A stretch of 64,000 nt of DNA from the NCBI RefSeq assembly GCF_001620365.2, contig NZ_LQMT02000042.1:124001-188000 (forward strand), read 5' to 3'. The position numbers were made by a program, and so were the translations under genes. This document shows, in pieces, positions 39,697-48,626 of this stretch (positions are counted from its first letter, which is position 1; each line of letters starts with the position of its first letter). The notes beneath the pieces are model-generated. The model was not told where the DNA came from, did no database searches, and saw nothing but the letters and a program-made list of their open reading frames with translations. This DNA is from Amycolatopsis keratiniphila subsp. keratiniphila (lineage in GTDB: Bacteria > Actinomycetota > Actinomycetes > Mycobacteriales > Pseudonocardiaceae).

Positions 39697-40293
39697 TCAC
39701 CCAGCGTGGAAGGTGTTCTGGGCCGCCGCGAGACCGGTGCTGATAAGCGCTTCAACAGCGTCGGCGCAACGATCGATCTCGAAAGCGAGCTCTTTGCGTT
39801 CGACCGTCGAGAAGTCTTTCAGGACGAAATCAGCCGGATCCTGACGGCCTGGAGGCCTGCCGACGCCGAAACGGACACGGTAGTAGTCCTTCGTGCCCAG
39901 GGACTTGGTGATCGAGCGGAGACCGTTGTGGCCGTTGTCGCCACCGCCCAGCTTCATCTTGAGCGCGCCGAAGTCGACGTCCAGCTCGTCGTGGACGACC
40001 ACGACACCCGCCGGGGGGATCTTGTAGAACCTGGCCGCCCCCACCACGGGGCCGCCCGAGAGGTTCATGTACGAACGCGGCTTGACCAGCACCACCCGCT
40101 GGCCGGCCAGCCTGCCTTCGAGGACTTCGGCGCCGCTCTTGTGGGCTTTGAACTTGCCGCCGACGCGGCCGGCCAGTTCGTCGAGCACCATGAAGCCGAC
40201 GTTGTGCCTGTTGCCCGCGTATTGGGGGCCGGGATTGCCGAGGCCGGCGAGCAGGATCTGCTCGCCGGCCCCGGGAAGTACAGCTTCGGTCAC
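39697..40293 (-). CDS. pth: Peptidyl-tRNA hydrolase
   Basis: The 198-residue enzyme shows LLAGLGNPGPQYAGNRHNVG with the catalytic histidine (RHNVG), VVLVKPRSYMNLSGGPV, VVVHDELDVDFGALKMKLGG and GHNGLRSI, all diagnostic of bacterial Pth. It frees tRNA from drop-off peptidyl-tRNA. It starts 10 bp after rplY and is transcribed with it, as in mycobacteria (Rv1014c-Rv1015c). Confidence 0.95.
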   Translation of the reverse strand: MTEAVLPGAGEQILLAGLGNPGPQYAGNRHNVGFMVLDELAGRVGGKFKAHKSGAEVLEGRLAGQRVVLVKPRSYMNLSGGPVVGAARFYKIPPAGVVVVHDELDVDFGALKMKLGGGDNGHNGLRSITKSLGTKDYYRVRFGVGRPPGRQDPADFVLKDFSTVERKELAFEIDRCADAVEALISTGLAAAQNTFHAG

Positions 40294-40303
40294 ATCGGTG
40301 ACT

Positions 40304-40909
40304 TTATTCGGCGTCCTCGGCGGGGGTCTCCGCAGCCTCGGCCTCTTCGCCCTCGAGCGAGGACTCGGACGGCGCCTCGTTCACGGCGACGACCAGTGCC
40401 TCGGCGTCGGTGACCAGGGTGGCGCCCTGCGGCAGGGTGACCTGCGAGGCGAGGATCTGGGTGCCGGCTTCGACGCCCTCGACCGAGAGCTCGACCTGCT
40501 CGGGGATGTGCAGCGCCTCGACCTCGATCTGGAGGGTGTCGAGGTCGGTGGTGACCAGGGTGCCCGGGCCCGCGGTGCCGGTGACGACGACCGGGACGTC
40601 GACGGTGACCTTCTCGCCGCGGCGGACGACCAGCAGGTCGACGTGCTCGATGTAGTTCTTCAGCGGGTGGACGACGATGGTCTTCGTCAGCGCCAGCTCG
40701 CTCTTGCCTTCGAGCTCGAGGGTGATGACGGCGTTGCTGCCGTTCTCACGCACGACGCGGGCGAACTCCAGGGCGGGGAGGGCGTAGTGGCGCGGGTCCG
40801 AGCCGTGCCCGTACAGCACCGCGGGGATCTTGCCGGCACGACGCGTGCGACGCGCGGCACCCTTGCCGAATTCGGTGCGGGGCTCGACGGACAGGGTTAC
40901 CTCGGACAC
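40304..40909 (-). CDS. rplY: 50S ribosomal protein L25/general stress protein Ctc
   Basis: GTG 40909 behind GGAG is the chosen start (VSEVTLSVEPRTEFGKGAAR); the longer frame is unlikely. The 200-residue protein has the 5S rRNA-binding L25 domain (TRRAGKIPAVLYGHGSDPRH) and the C-terminal beta domain typical of the Ctc form (VDVPVVVTGTAGPG, LHIPEQVELSVEGV), ending with an acidic tail of Glu/Ala. It is co-transcribed with pth. Confidence 0.95.
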   Translation of the reverse strand: MSEVTLSVEPRTEFGKGAARRTRRAGKIPAVLYGHGSDPRHYALPALEFARVVRENGSNAVITLELEGKSELALTKTIVVHPLKNYIEHVDLLVVRRGEKVTVDVPVVVTGTAGPGTLVTTDLDTLQIEVEALHIPEQVELSVEGVEAGTQILASQVTLPQGATLVTDAEALVVAVNEAPSESSLEGEEAEAAETPAEDAE

Positions 40910-41247
40910 GGTGTAGCACTCCTTCAATTCACCAACATGTTCAGCGAAATCATGCTGAGGTGGGGATGGTTCGGGCGGTTCGGGTGTTCGGCGGCGAATT
41001 CCACAGGCGTGCTCGACCGCGTGTGGCCACTCAAGCCGCCGCGTCGATCACGTCGGGCACCAGGTGCTCACGGAACCCGCCTCGCCGAGACCGGGAAAGT
41101 GTAGACCAAGCGGTCGTGCCGGGGTCCCGCCGGGTGGCTCGTTCAGATGACAAGTCGGTGACAGCTGCTTCGGGAACCCGCGGATGCGGTGGTGCGCGAC
41201 CCCTTTCCTAGGGTGTGATCTCCTCGCACTCGAGACAAGGGGGCGGA
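40910..41247. other. Divergent promoter region between rplY and a lipoprotein gene
   Basis: This 338-bp region has no convincing gene. Next to rplY is a TCAGC-8-GCTGA inverted repeat (about 40935-40956) that could be an operator or leader structure. Near the lipoprotein start is a TAGGGT hexamer (about 41210-41215), typical of actinobacterial -10 boxes. The rest shows nothing I can assign. Confidence 0.5.
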
Positions 41248-42369
41248 ATGGCGGCACGACGGTCGAGGATCGGCGCGATCGCCGCGTTGTGCTGCCTCGT
41301 GGCCGGTTGCGACGTCGCGATCGATGGGGCGGCGGGGATCTCGCCCGCCGAGCAGCAGCGGGTGGACCGGCGCGCCGAGCAGCGCGGCGCTGTCGAAAGT
41401 GCCCTGAAGGCGCTCGAGCAAGCTCCGGCCGTTGTTTACAAGTCGACAATCAAGGATGCTGCCGGCAAACCCGCCGAATTGCAGTTCCGGATCACCCGCA
41501 ACGGCACCGCGCATGGCGCGTTGCCGGTCGACGGCCAGACCGTCCAGGTCGTGGCCGCGGACAAACAGCTGTACCTCTCGGCGACGCCGGAGTACTGGAA
41601 GGCGCACGGGCTCGGCAACAGCGAGCAGTACGGCACCAACTGGGTCCGTACCGATGGCTCGGACCTGCCGGTGAACGCCGTCGAGGTGCTCAGCCCGCGC
41701 AAGGCCGCGTCGACACTGAGGACGGCGGTGTCCGCGATGGACCCGCTGACCGATCCTGTCCGGTCGAAATTGCCCGACGGGACCGAGGTCTACGACGTCG
41801 GCAGCGGGCTCGGCGCACTGCGCGTGACCACCGCGGCGCCGCACCGCATCGTCAGTTTCGCGCCTTCCCTCGTCGCCGCGGCGGGCGGTAAGACGCTCGG
41901 CGCCGAGATGCGGGTCGAACCGCTCGCCGGGGACGCGCTCAAGAAGCTCCAGACCGATCTGGACGGCGCGATCGGGGGAATCGGGCAGCCGTTCGACGCG
42001 CTCACCCAGGTGAGTGTCAGCGTCGTCAACGACAAGCTGGACTGCACGGACTTCGTCGGAACCTGCCGGGCGACCATCGACGTCGCCAACACCGTCATCG
42101 GCGGCGTGAGCGGGACGCCCGTGCATTTGACGCTGACCGTCGATTTCACCGCGCAATCCCTCGGCGCCCAGAGCTGCACGGCGGCCGCCGACGCGGCACC
42201 CGGAGCCACGACGAGCATGACCTGCGAGGTCAAGTTCAAGCTGCCGAATCGGAACGCCAGTTACCAGGTGCAGGCGAAGCCGTCGGCGCGCGGCGAGGTC
42301 CGGGCGCCGGTCGACGTCAACGCCGTCCGCGAGAAGCTCAAGTCCGAATTCGCCGCGCTGGGTGGCTGA
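41248..42369 (+). CDS. Exported lipoprotein of unknown function
   Basis: ATG 41248 is preferred over 41215 because a GGGGGCGG site precedes it and the signal peptide then starts MAARRSRIGAIAALCCLVAG, with lipobox VAGC. The 373-residue product has an N-terminal domain (LKALEQAPAVVYKSTIKDAA, YLSATPEYWKAHGL) vaguely like LppX/LprG-type lipid-binding lipoproteins, and a C-terminal beta-rich half with four cysteines (LDCTDFVGTCRATIDV, SCTAAADA, TCEVKFKL). M. tuberculosis has lipoprotein LpqT in this neighbourhood, but equivalence cannot be shown. It is probably a cell-envelope protein. Confidence 0.7.
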   Translation: MAARRSRIGAIAALCCLVAGCDVAIDGAAGISPAEQQRVDRRAEQRGAVESALKALEQAPAVVYKSTIKDAAGKPAELQFRITRNGTAHGALPVDGQTVQVVAADKQLYLSATPEYWKAHGLGNSEQYGTNWVRTDGSDLPVNAVEVLSPRKAASTLRTAVSAMDPLTDPVRSKLPDGTEVYDVGSGLGALRVTTAAPHRIVSFAPSLVAAAGGKTLGAEMRVEPLAGDALKKLQTDLDGAIGGIGQPFDALTQVSVSVVNDKLDCTDFVGTCRATIDVANTVIGGVSGTPVHLTLTVDFTAQSLGAQSCTAAADAAPGATTSMTCEVKFKLPNRNASYQVQAKPSARGEVRAPVDVNAVREKLKSEFAALGG

Positions 42370-42465
42370 CCTGCACACTCACCTCGGGGTGCGTTGCATA
42401 CGTTGAAGTAGCCGATCTCGCGTTCTTAGCATCGGCGTGGTCGCCGATGAAAAGGGAGAAACGCG

Positions 42466-43083
42466 ATGGCGAAGTTGGTTGTGTTCGGTGGAACCGGGTA
42501 CGCGGGCGGAAAGATCACCGCCGAGGCGCGCAGCCGCGGTCACGAGGTGCTGGCGGTGTCGAGGAACGCGGAAGGCGAGGGCACCAGGGCGGGCTCGCTC
42601 TATGACGAGGCCTTCCTGGCCGACGTCGCCAAGGGGGCCGACGTCCTGGTCATCGCGGTCCACGGGCAGAGCGGTCTGCTCGAAGCGGTGCCCTCGATCG
42701 CCCAGGTCGCGAAGGACAACGGCGCGCGGATCGGGGTCGTCGGCGGGGCCGGCAGCCTGAACGTGGCCGAGGGCGGGCCGCGCCTGATCGACACCCCCGA
42801 GTTCCCGGACGAGTACAAGGGCGAGGCCGGTGCGCACGCCGAGGTGCTGGAGGCGTTCCGGAAGCTTCCCGAGGACGTCGACTGGTTCTACCTCAGCCCG
42901 GCGGCTGAGTTCGGCGCGTGGGCCGAGGGCGAGCGGACAGGCGAGTTCCGGCTCGGCGGAGACGTGCTCCTGACCGACGAAAACGGTGGATCGAAGATCA
43001 GCGGCGCCGACTACGCGATCGCGTTCGTCGACGAGATCGACAAGCCGGAGCGCCGCCGTCAGCGTTTCTGCGTCGCTTACTGA
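42466..43083 (+). CDS. NAD(P)-binding Rossmann-fold protein (atypical SDR, YwnB/NmrA-like)
   Basis: The 205-residue protein begins MAKLVVFGGTGYAGGKITAE, the GxxGxxG dinucleotide motif of atypical SDRs, and continues with DVLVIAVHGQSGLLEAVPSI and RIGVVGGAGSLNVAEGGPRL. The substrate is unknown; relatives are NAD(P)H-dependent reductases or redox sensors. ATG 42466 follows an AAAGGGAGAAA site. Its 3' end overlaps the convergent LLM oxidoreductase by 7 bp. Confidence 0.8.
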   Translation: MAKLVVFGGTGYAGGKITAEARSRGHEVLAVSRNAEGEGTRAGSLYDEAFLADVAKGADVLVIAVHGQSGLLEAVPSIAQVAKDNGARIGVVGGAGSLNVAEGGPRLIDTPEFPDEYKGEAGAHAEVLEAFRKLPEDVDWFYLSPAAEFGAWAEGERTGEFRLGGDVLLTDENGGSKISGADYAIAFVDEIDKPERRRQRFCVAY

Positions 43084-43952
43084 CCGGACAGTTCCTTCAC
43101 GACCGGCGCGAACGTTTCCAGCATCGGTTCGAACACCGTGATGTAGGAGAAGCCGTATCGTTCGCGACGCTCCTGGAGCTGCCGGACCATCTCGCCGGTG
43201 GTCCCGAACAGCAATTGGGGCGTTTCGAGCAGGGTGTCGACGTCGAGGCCGTCCTGATCTTTGACTTCTTCGCGCCAGGACTCCGCGGCCGCGCGCCGGT
43301 CGTCCGTGACCACGACCCGCTGGACGAGCATGTTCAGTTCGGGATCCCGGTCGTTCGCGTGTGAGCGGAAGAAGGCGACGCGCTCGTCCATGCGTTCGGC
43401 GTCGTCGAGCCGGAAGGTTCCCGGCGGCTTTCCCGGTGCTTGACGAAGACCCGCGAAGCCGGCGATGTCGGCTTCGCGGGCGGCGAGGGAGAGCACGCCG
43501 TCGCTGTTGCCCGCGAGGAGCAGCGGCGGGGGCGTGATCCCTTCGGCGGCGAAGTGATCGCGCAGGTGGTCAAGGCTCTTGGCGAGGTACTCGATACGTT
43601 CCTTGGCCGGGGTCCAGGGCAGGCCGGCATCGTCGAACTCCGATTTCATGTGACCGGAGCCGAGACCGAGGTCCAGCCGATCGCCGGTCATCTTCACCGT
43701 CGTGACGACGTCGCGCGCGAAGAGCGCGAAGTTGTAGAAGGGCACGTTGGAGACGAGAGTGCCGACGCGGGGCCGTTGGGTCACTGCGGCGGCCATGGTC
43801 AGCGCCGGGAAAGGCGAGTTCCGTCCTGAGCCGAGATGATCCGGCACGGAGATGACGTCGTATCCGAGGGCCTCGACGCGGCGGCACTTCGCGACCCAGT
43901 TTTCGCGGTTCTCGGCGCCCCACAGGTTCACGCCGAACTTGAATTTCCCCAT
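43077..43952 (-). CDS. LLM-class F420-dependent oxidoreductase
   Basis: The 291-residue TIM-barrel protein starts MGKFKFGVNLWGAENRENWV and shows YDVISVPDHLGSGRNSPFPA, VGTLVSNVPFYNFALFARDV and RLDLGLGSGHMKSEFDDAGL, typical of luciferase-like monooxygenases of the F420 subgroup (TIGR03621 type). It probably reduces or oxidises an organic substrate with F420. It is convergent with the Rossmann protein gene and downstream of repeat A copy 2. Confidence 0.85.
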   Translation of the reverse strand: MGKFKFGVNLWGAENRENWVAKCRRVEALGYDVISVPDHLGSGRNSPFPALTMAAAVTQRPRVGTLVSNVPFYNFALFARDVVTTVKMTGDRLDLGLGSGHMKSEFDDAGLPWTPAKERIEYLAKSLDHLRDHFAAEGITPPPLLLAGNSDGVLSLAAREADIAGFAGLRQAPGKPPGTFRLDDAERMDERVAFFRSHANDRDPELNMLVQRVVVTDDRRAAAESWREEVKDQDGLDVDTLLETPQLLFGTTGEMVRQLQERRERYGFSYITVFEPMLETFAPVVKELSGQ

Positions 43953-44012
43953 GTCGGAAACCTAGCCAGGCGGGGAGGCCGGGCGCGCGCCGTTTCGCGA
44001 GGAGCCGAAAAC

Positions 44013-44073
44013 GAAGCAAGGGACCTTTGCTCTCACTCTCCGAAAGAGAGTGGTAGCAAAGGTCCCTTGCTTC
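44013..44073. repeat. Intergenic hairpin repeat, family A copy 2
   Basis: GAAGCAAGGGACCTTTGCT (44013-44031) pairs perfectly with its complement at 44055-44073, and an inner CACTCTC-CGAAA-GAGAGTG hairpin extends the stem. It lies 9 bp after the prs stop (minus strand), a good terminator position, and shares its core with 16015-16086, including the GTGGTAGCAAAGGTCCCTTGC half. Confidence 0.85.
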
Positions 44074-44081
44074 CTCGTGGA

Positions 44082-45062
44082 TCAGGCGTTGCCGTCGAAG
44101 AGGGACGTGACCGACCCGTCCTCGAAGACCTGCTGGATCGCCTGCGCCAGCAGCGGCGCGATGGACAGCACGGTCAGCCCGGGGAACCGCTTCTCCTCCG
44201 GGATCGGCAGCGTATTGGTGACGATCACCTCGCGCGCCTTGCAGTTCGACAGCCGCTCGGTGGCGGGGTCGGACAGGATGCCGTGCGTCGAGGCGATGAC
44301 GACGTCGGCCGCGCCTTCGTCGAGCAGGGCCTCGGTGGCCTTCACGATCGTGCCGCCGGTGTCGATCATGTCGTCGATCAGCACGCACAGCTGACCGCGG
44401 ACCTTGCCGACGACACGGTTGGCGACGGCCTGGTTCGGCTTGTCCGGGTCGCGGGTCTTGTGGATGAAGGCGATCGGGCGGTCACCCAGCTGCGCCGCCC
44501 ACTTCTCGGCCAGCCGCACCCGGCCCGAGTCCGGCGAGACGACGGTGATGTTCTCGTCCTGGTAGGTCTTGTTGATGTGCGCGGCCAGCACGTTCTGCGC
44601 GAGCAGGTGGTCGACGGGACCGTCGAAGAAGCCCTGGATCTGCGCGGTGTGCAGGTCGACCGTCATGATCCGGTCGGCGCCGGCGGTCTTGAACAGGTCC
44701 GCGATCAGGCGCGCGGAGATCGGCTCGCGGCCCTTGTGCTTCTTGTCCTGCCGCGCGTACGGGTAGAACGGCATGATCACCGTGATCCGCTTGGCGCTCG
44801 CGCGCTTGAGGGCGTCCACCATGATCAGCTGCTCCATCACCCATTCGTTGATGGGCGCCGGGTGGCTCTGGATCACGAACGCGTCGGCCCCGCGCACCGA
44901 CTCGTTGAACCGGACGAAGATCTCTCCGTTGGCGAAGTTGTGCGCGGTCTGCGGAACGATCGCGATGTTGAGGTGCTTGGCCACCTCTTCGGCGAGTTCC
45001 GGGTGCGCGCGCCCGGAGAACAGCATCAGGTTCTTCTTCGGTGTTCCGGACTTCGAGCTCAT
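44082..45062 (-). CDS. prs: Ribose-phosphate pyrophosphokinase
   Basis: The 326-residue enzyme contains MLFSGRAHPELAEEVAKHLN, FPYARQDKKHKGREPISARL and the PRPP site VLIDDMIDTGGTIVKATEAL. It makes PRPP for nucleotides, histidine, tryptophan and the arabinan precursor DPA. Its start overlaps the glmU stop (ATGA at 45062-45059), so the two are coupled, matching Rv1017c-Rv1018c. A family A hairpin follows. Confidence 0.95.
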   Translation of the reverse strand: MSSKSGTPKKNLMLFSGRAHPELAEEVAKHLNIAIVPQTAHNFANGEIFVRFNESVRGADAFVIQSHPAPINEWVMEQLIMVDALKRASAKRITVIMPFYPYARQDKKHKGREPISARLIADLFKTAGADRIMTVDLHTAQIQGFFDGPVDHLLAQNVLAAHINKTYQDENITVVSPDSGRVRLAEKWAAQLGDRPIAFIHKTRDPDKPNQAVANRVVGKVRGQLCVLIDDMIDTGGTIVKATEALLDEGAADVVIASTHGILSDPATERLSNCKAREVIVTNTLPIPEEKRFPGLTVLSIAPLLAQAIQQVFEDGSVTSLFDGNA

Positions 45063-46546
45063 GCTGGCGACTCCCCGTCGTTTCCCTTATTTGAATCGGA
45101 CACGGCGGTGGTGTCCTGCTTCGCGGCGGAAGCTGCTTCCGCCGCGGGTGTGCCCGGCCTGCGCCGGGACACCCAGTCTTCGATGTTGCGCTGCGGCCCG
45201 GTGGAGACGGCGAGCGCGCCCGGGGGCACGTCTTGCCTGATCACGGTGCCTGCCCCACTGTAGGCGCCATCGCCGATGGTCACCGGGGCGACGAACGTGT
45301 TGTCCGCGCCGAGCCGCACATGGGAGCCGATCGTGGTGTGGTGCTTGTTCACGCCGTCGTAGTTCACGAAGACGCTGGAACACCCGATGTTGCTGTTCTC
45401 GCCGATGGTCGCGTCGCCGACGTAGGTCAGGTGCGGAACCTTCGTCCCGGCGCCGATGTCGGCGTTCTTCGTCTCGACGAAAGCGCCGAGTTTGCCCTTG
45501 GTCCCCAGTTTGGAGCCGGGACGCAGGTAGGTGAACGGGCCGACCTTCACGCCGTCGCCCAATTCCGAATCGGAACCGTGCGTCCGCACCACCGACGCGC
45601 CCGCGCCGACGGAGACGTTCTCCAGCGTGCTGTCCGGGCCGATCTGCGAGCCCTCGCCGACCGACGTCGAGCCCTTGAGCTGGACACCGGGTTCGATGAC
45701 GACGTCGCGCGACAGGGTCACGCCCGCGTCGATCCAGGTGCTCGCCGGGTCGACGACCGTGACACCCGCCCGCTGCCAGCCGCGGACGATCCGGCGGTTC
45801 AGCTCGGCGCCGAGGACGGAGAGCTGGACGCGGTCGTTGACGCCTTCGGTCACCCACGGGTCGTCGATGACGAGAGCGCCGACGCCCTTGCCGTCGCCAC
45901 GGGCGATACCGAGGACGTCGGTGAGGTAGAGCTCGCCCTGCGCGTTGTCGGTCGAAAGCTTCGAAAGCCCGTCGACCAGGACCGACGCGTCGAAGGCGTA
46001 GACGCCGGAATTGATTTCGGCGATTTCGTGCTGTTCGGGGGTGGCGTCCTTCTGCTCGACGATCGAGGTGACGACGCCGTTTTCGTCGCGGATGATCCGG
46101 CCGTAACCGGTCGGGTTCTCGACGACCGCGGTCAGCACGGTGACCGCGTTGCCGGTGGAGGTGTGCTCGGCGACCAGGGAAGCGAGCGTTTCGGTGTCGA
46201 GCAGCGGGACGTCGCCGTAGCTGACGACGACGGTGCCGGTCAGTCCGGCGGGCAGCGCCGAGAGCGCGCACGAGACGGCGTGCCCGGTGCCCTTCTGCTC
46301 CTCCTGGACGGCCGTGACGACCTCGCGGCCGAGCGCCTCGCCGACCTTCGCCAGCCGGGCGCCGACCGAGTCGCGGCCGTGGCCGATGACCACGACCAGG
46401 TGCTCCGGGTTCAGTCCCGCGGCGGCCCGCACCGCGTGCTCGACCAACGGGCGGCCGGCGATCGGGTGCAGCACCTTCGGGGTGGACGAGCGCATGCGGG
46501 TGCCCTCACCCGCGGCGAGGATCAACGTGCTCAGCGGGCCGGTCAC
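45059..46546 (-). CDS. glmU: Bifunctional N-acetylglucosamine-1-phosphate uridyltransferase / glucosamine-1-phosphate acetyltransferase
   Basis: The 495-residue protein has the uridyltransferase domain (LILAAGEGTRMRSSTPKVLH, VVSYGDVPLLDTETL) and a C-terminal left-handed beta helix (about 255-450) with IGSHVRLGADNTFVAPVTIG. A 30-residue Ala/Ser/Glu-rich C-terminal tail is present, as in mycobacterial GlmU. It makes UDP-GlcNAc for peptidoglycan. It overlaps prs and follows the GGDEF gene by 44 bp on the same strand. Confidence 0.95.
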   Translation of the reverse strand: MTGPLSTLILAAGEGTRMRSSTPKVLHPIAGRPLVEHAVRAAAGLNPEHLVVVIGHGRDSVGARLAKVGEALGREVVTAVQEEQKGTGHAVSCALSALPAGLTGTVVVSYGDVPLLDTETLASLVAEHTSTGNAVTVLTAVVENPTGYGRIIRDENGVVTSIVEQKDATPEQHEIAEINSGVYAFDASVLVDGLSKLSTDNAQGELYLTDVLGIARGDGKGVGALVIDDPWVTEGVNDRVQLSVLGAELNRRIVRGWQRAGVTVVDPASTWIDAGVTLSRDVVIEPGVQLKGSTSVGEGSQIGPDSTLENVSVGAGASVVRTHGSDSELGDGVKVGPFTYLRPGSKLGTKGKLGAFVETKNADIGAGTKVPHLTYVGDATIGENSNIGCSSVFVNYDGVNKHHTTIGSHVRLGADNTFVAPVTIGDGAYSGAGTVIRQDVPPGALAVSTGPQRNIEDWVSRRRPGTPAAEAASAAKQDTTAVSDSNKGNDGESPA

Positions 46547-46590
46547 GGCACTCCCAACATTTCACCAACGGTGGTTGTCGGGCATTGATC

Positions 46591-48339
46591 CTACGTGGGC
46601 TGCTCGGCGTCCCACGCGGGGTCGGTCGGAGCATCCTCGCCGGGCCATCCGGTGACCGGATCGATGGCCATCGAGTTCACCGACGAAACCTGGTTCCCGC
46701 CGCCGCGTTTCGCCTGGTACATGGCCGCATCGGCGCGGGCGAGGACCTGCTCGGCCCGCTCCTGTGGCCGGAGCGAGACAAGGCCGACGGAGAGGGTGAC
46801 GCCGTGCGAAAGATGGTGCGGCAGAGATGCGACGGCATTCACAGAACGACCCAGCGCCTGCTTCGCCGCGGACGCCGGAGCCCCAGGTAGAAGCACGATG
46901 AACTCGTCTCCGCCGTAGCGGGCGACCACGTCGTCGCCGCGCAGGGCGTCGCGCAGCGTGCTCGCGATGACACGGAGCACGTTGTCACCTTCGGCGTGCG
47001 ACTGCTTGTCGTTGACGTCCTTGAAGCCGTCGAGGTCGACCAGCGCCACCGCGAGCGGCTGGGCGTCGGCGGACGACGCCAGCGAACGCAGCTTTTCGTC
47101 GAGCGCCCGCCGGTTCGGCAAGCCGGTGAGCGGATCCTGCAACGCCTGCTGGGTGATGGCGCCGTGCTCGGCGGAGAGCCGCTCGTGCTCCCGCCGCGCG
47201 TTGAGCGTGGCGATCTGCGATTCCCGCAGCGACCACATCTCCGTTTCCAGGATGGTCGCGTAGTCGATCAGCGACTGGCTCGCCCCGGACGCGTAGTCCG
47301 GCGTGGTGTCGAGCCTGGCCAGCTCGCGGGCGAGGTTCAACCGCATCGACGGCAGCGAGCCCTCTTCGTTGTCCTCTCGCACCTCTTTGAGCACCTGAAG
47401 CGCGTCTTCGCGGCGGCCGTCGTTGTCCAGGCAGCGGGCCAGCGCGATGGCGATGATCTCGCGTTCGTGCGGGAACACCAGTTCCGGATGCAGCAGCGAG
47501 GTCAGCCGCTCGATATGCGACGAATCGGGCGACGCCAGCGCGGCCGCGGCGGCGAGCACGCCGACCTGGTCGATCGCGGGCACCCCCGCCTTGCGCGGGA
47601 ACAGCGACTCGGTGAACGGGCCCTCGGCGGCCTGGGCCATCGACGCCGCGGTGCGGAACTTGTCCGCTCCCTCGTCGTACCGCTCGATGCGTTCGAGGCG
47701 CAGGCCCCAGCCCAGCAGCATCTTGACCCGGTTGATCAGCTGGAGCGCGATCTCGTGCGGGCTCGCGCTGTCGCGGATCGCCTGCGCGGCGCGGGCGATG
47801 GCCTCCTCGGCCGCCTCGTAGACACCCAGCTGGTTCAGCACCAGCCAGCAGTCGACCAGGGTCGTGGACAGCATCCGGTCCCAGTTGCGCCTGCCGATCT
47901 GACGGTCCGGGACGGCGGAATCGTCGAGGATGGCCAGCGCCCTGGCGATCTCGGTGAGGGCGGCGTCCTCCTGTTTGGCGATCACCAGCCGACGGCCGCG
48001 CATGGCGTGGGCGTCGGCCCGCATCAGCGCGAGACCGTGCCGCCGGGTGTGCGCGAGCATCTCGTCGAGCCTGGGTTCGGCTTCGGCGGCGAGACCGCGG
48101 GTGACCAGCCTGGCCGCCGCGGAGTACCGCAGCAGCTGGGCGACCAGCAGGGGTTCACCGCGGCGCTGCGTCTCGTCGAGGAGTTCGTCGAGGCTGGTGA
48201 TGATGTCCAGCTGCTCGGCGAAGGAGACGCGCTGTATGGCCGCACCGAGTTCGCGCGCGCGACCGTAGAGCCAGGCGTCGGACATCTCCGCAAGCGCCGG
48301 CCGCCTGCCACTGGTCGTCGCGTCCTCGGTCAGCCGCAC
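46591..48339 (-). CDS. Diguanylate cyclase with N-terminal TPR-like domain
   Basis: The 582-residue protein starts at GTG 48339. About the first 390 residues are all-helical TPR-like repeats (TRRHGLALMRADAHAMRGRR, ALTEIARALAILDDSA), then a GGDEF domain: DPLTGLPNRRALDEKLRSLA and RYGGDEFIVLLPGAP. An inhibitory I-site RxxD (RGDD) lies five residues before GGDEF, so product inhibition is likely. No membrane segment, PAS or EAL domain is seen. It makes cyclic di-GMP in response to an unknown, possibly protein, signal. It lies just upstream of glmU-prs on the same strand. Confidence 0.9.
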   Translation of the reverse strand: MRLTEDATTSGRRPALAEMSDAWLYGRARELGAAIQRVSFAEQLDIITSLDELLDETQRRGEPLLVAQLLRYSAAARLVTRGLAAEAEPRLDEMLAHTRRHGLALMRADAHAMRGRRLVIAKQEDAALTEIARALAILDDSAVPDRQIGRRNWDRMLSTTLVDCWLVLNQLGVYEAAEEAIARAAQAIRDSASPHEIALQLINRVKMLLGWGLRLERIERYDEGADKFRTAASMAQAAEGPFTESLFPRKAGVPAIDQVGVLAAAAALASPDSSHIERLTSLLHPELVFPHEREIIAIALARCLDNDGRREDALQVLKEVREDNEEGSLPSMRLNLARELARLDTTPDYASGASQSLIDYATILETEMWSLRESQIATLNARREHERLSAEHGAITQQALQDPLTGLPNRRALDEKLRSLASSADAQPLAVALVDLDGFKDVNDKQSHAEGDNVLRVIASTLRDALRGDDVVARYGGDEFIVLLPGAPASAAKQALGRSVNAVASLPHHLSHGVTLSVGLVSLRPQERAEQVLARADAAMYQAKRGGGNQVSSVNSMAIDPVTGWPGEDAPTDPAWDAEQPT

Positions 48340-48382
48340 ACACCCCCACCGTTGAAAACGCCGCTGGTCATCTGTTCGTCTG

Positions 48383-48454
48383 CTCCGCCGCCAGGATTCG
48401 AACCTGAACTGTCAGAACCAAAATCTGAAGTGCTGCCGATTACACTACGGCGGA
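48383..48454 (-). tRNA. tRNA-Gln (anticodon TTG)
   Basis: The minus strand folds as a cloverleaf: acceptor TCCGCCG with CGGCGGA, D arm around AATCGGCAGCA, anticodon loop ATTTTGG with TTG, and T arm with GGTTCGAATCC. The discriminator is G and is followed by CA, so CCA is not encoded. It lies upstream of the GGDEF-glmU-prs group. Confidence 0.95.
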
Positions 48455-48569
48455 TCGATCCTGGTCAGGATAGCCATGTCGGGGACGTCCACGTGCGCCC
48501 GGGGGTGGCGTCACCGTCGCGGGCACTCCACAGGGGACGAAACCTCCTGTACCGTAACTTACGGCATCG

Positions 48570-48588
48570 TAGGTAAGGTCACCCTTAG
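48570..48588 (+). promoter_or_regulatory. Possible iron box (IdeR/DmdR type)
   Basis: GTAGGTAAGGTCACCCTTA matches 13 of 19 positions of the mycobacterial iron-box consensus TTAGGTTAGGCTAACCTAA. It lies 39 bp upstream of a di-iron desaturase gene, a sensible iron-regulated target. The match is moderate, so this is a candidate only. Confidence 0.45.
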
Positions 48589-48626
48589 GGAACCCCGAGG
48601 GTTGCGCATAGAAAAGAAGTGACTGC

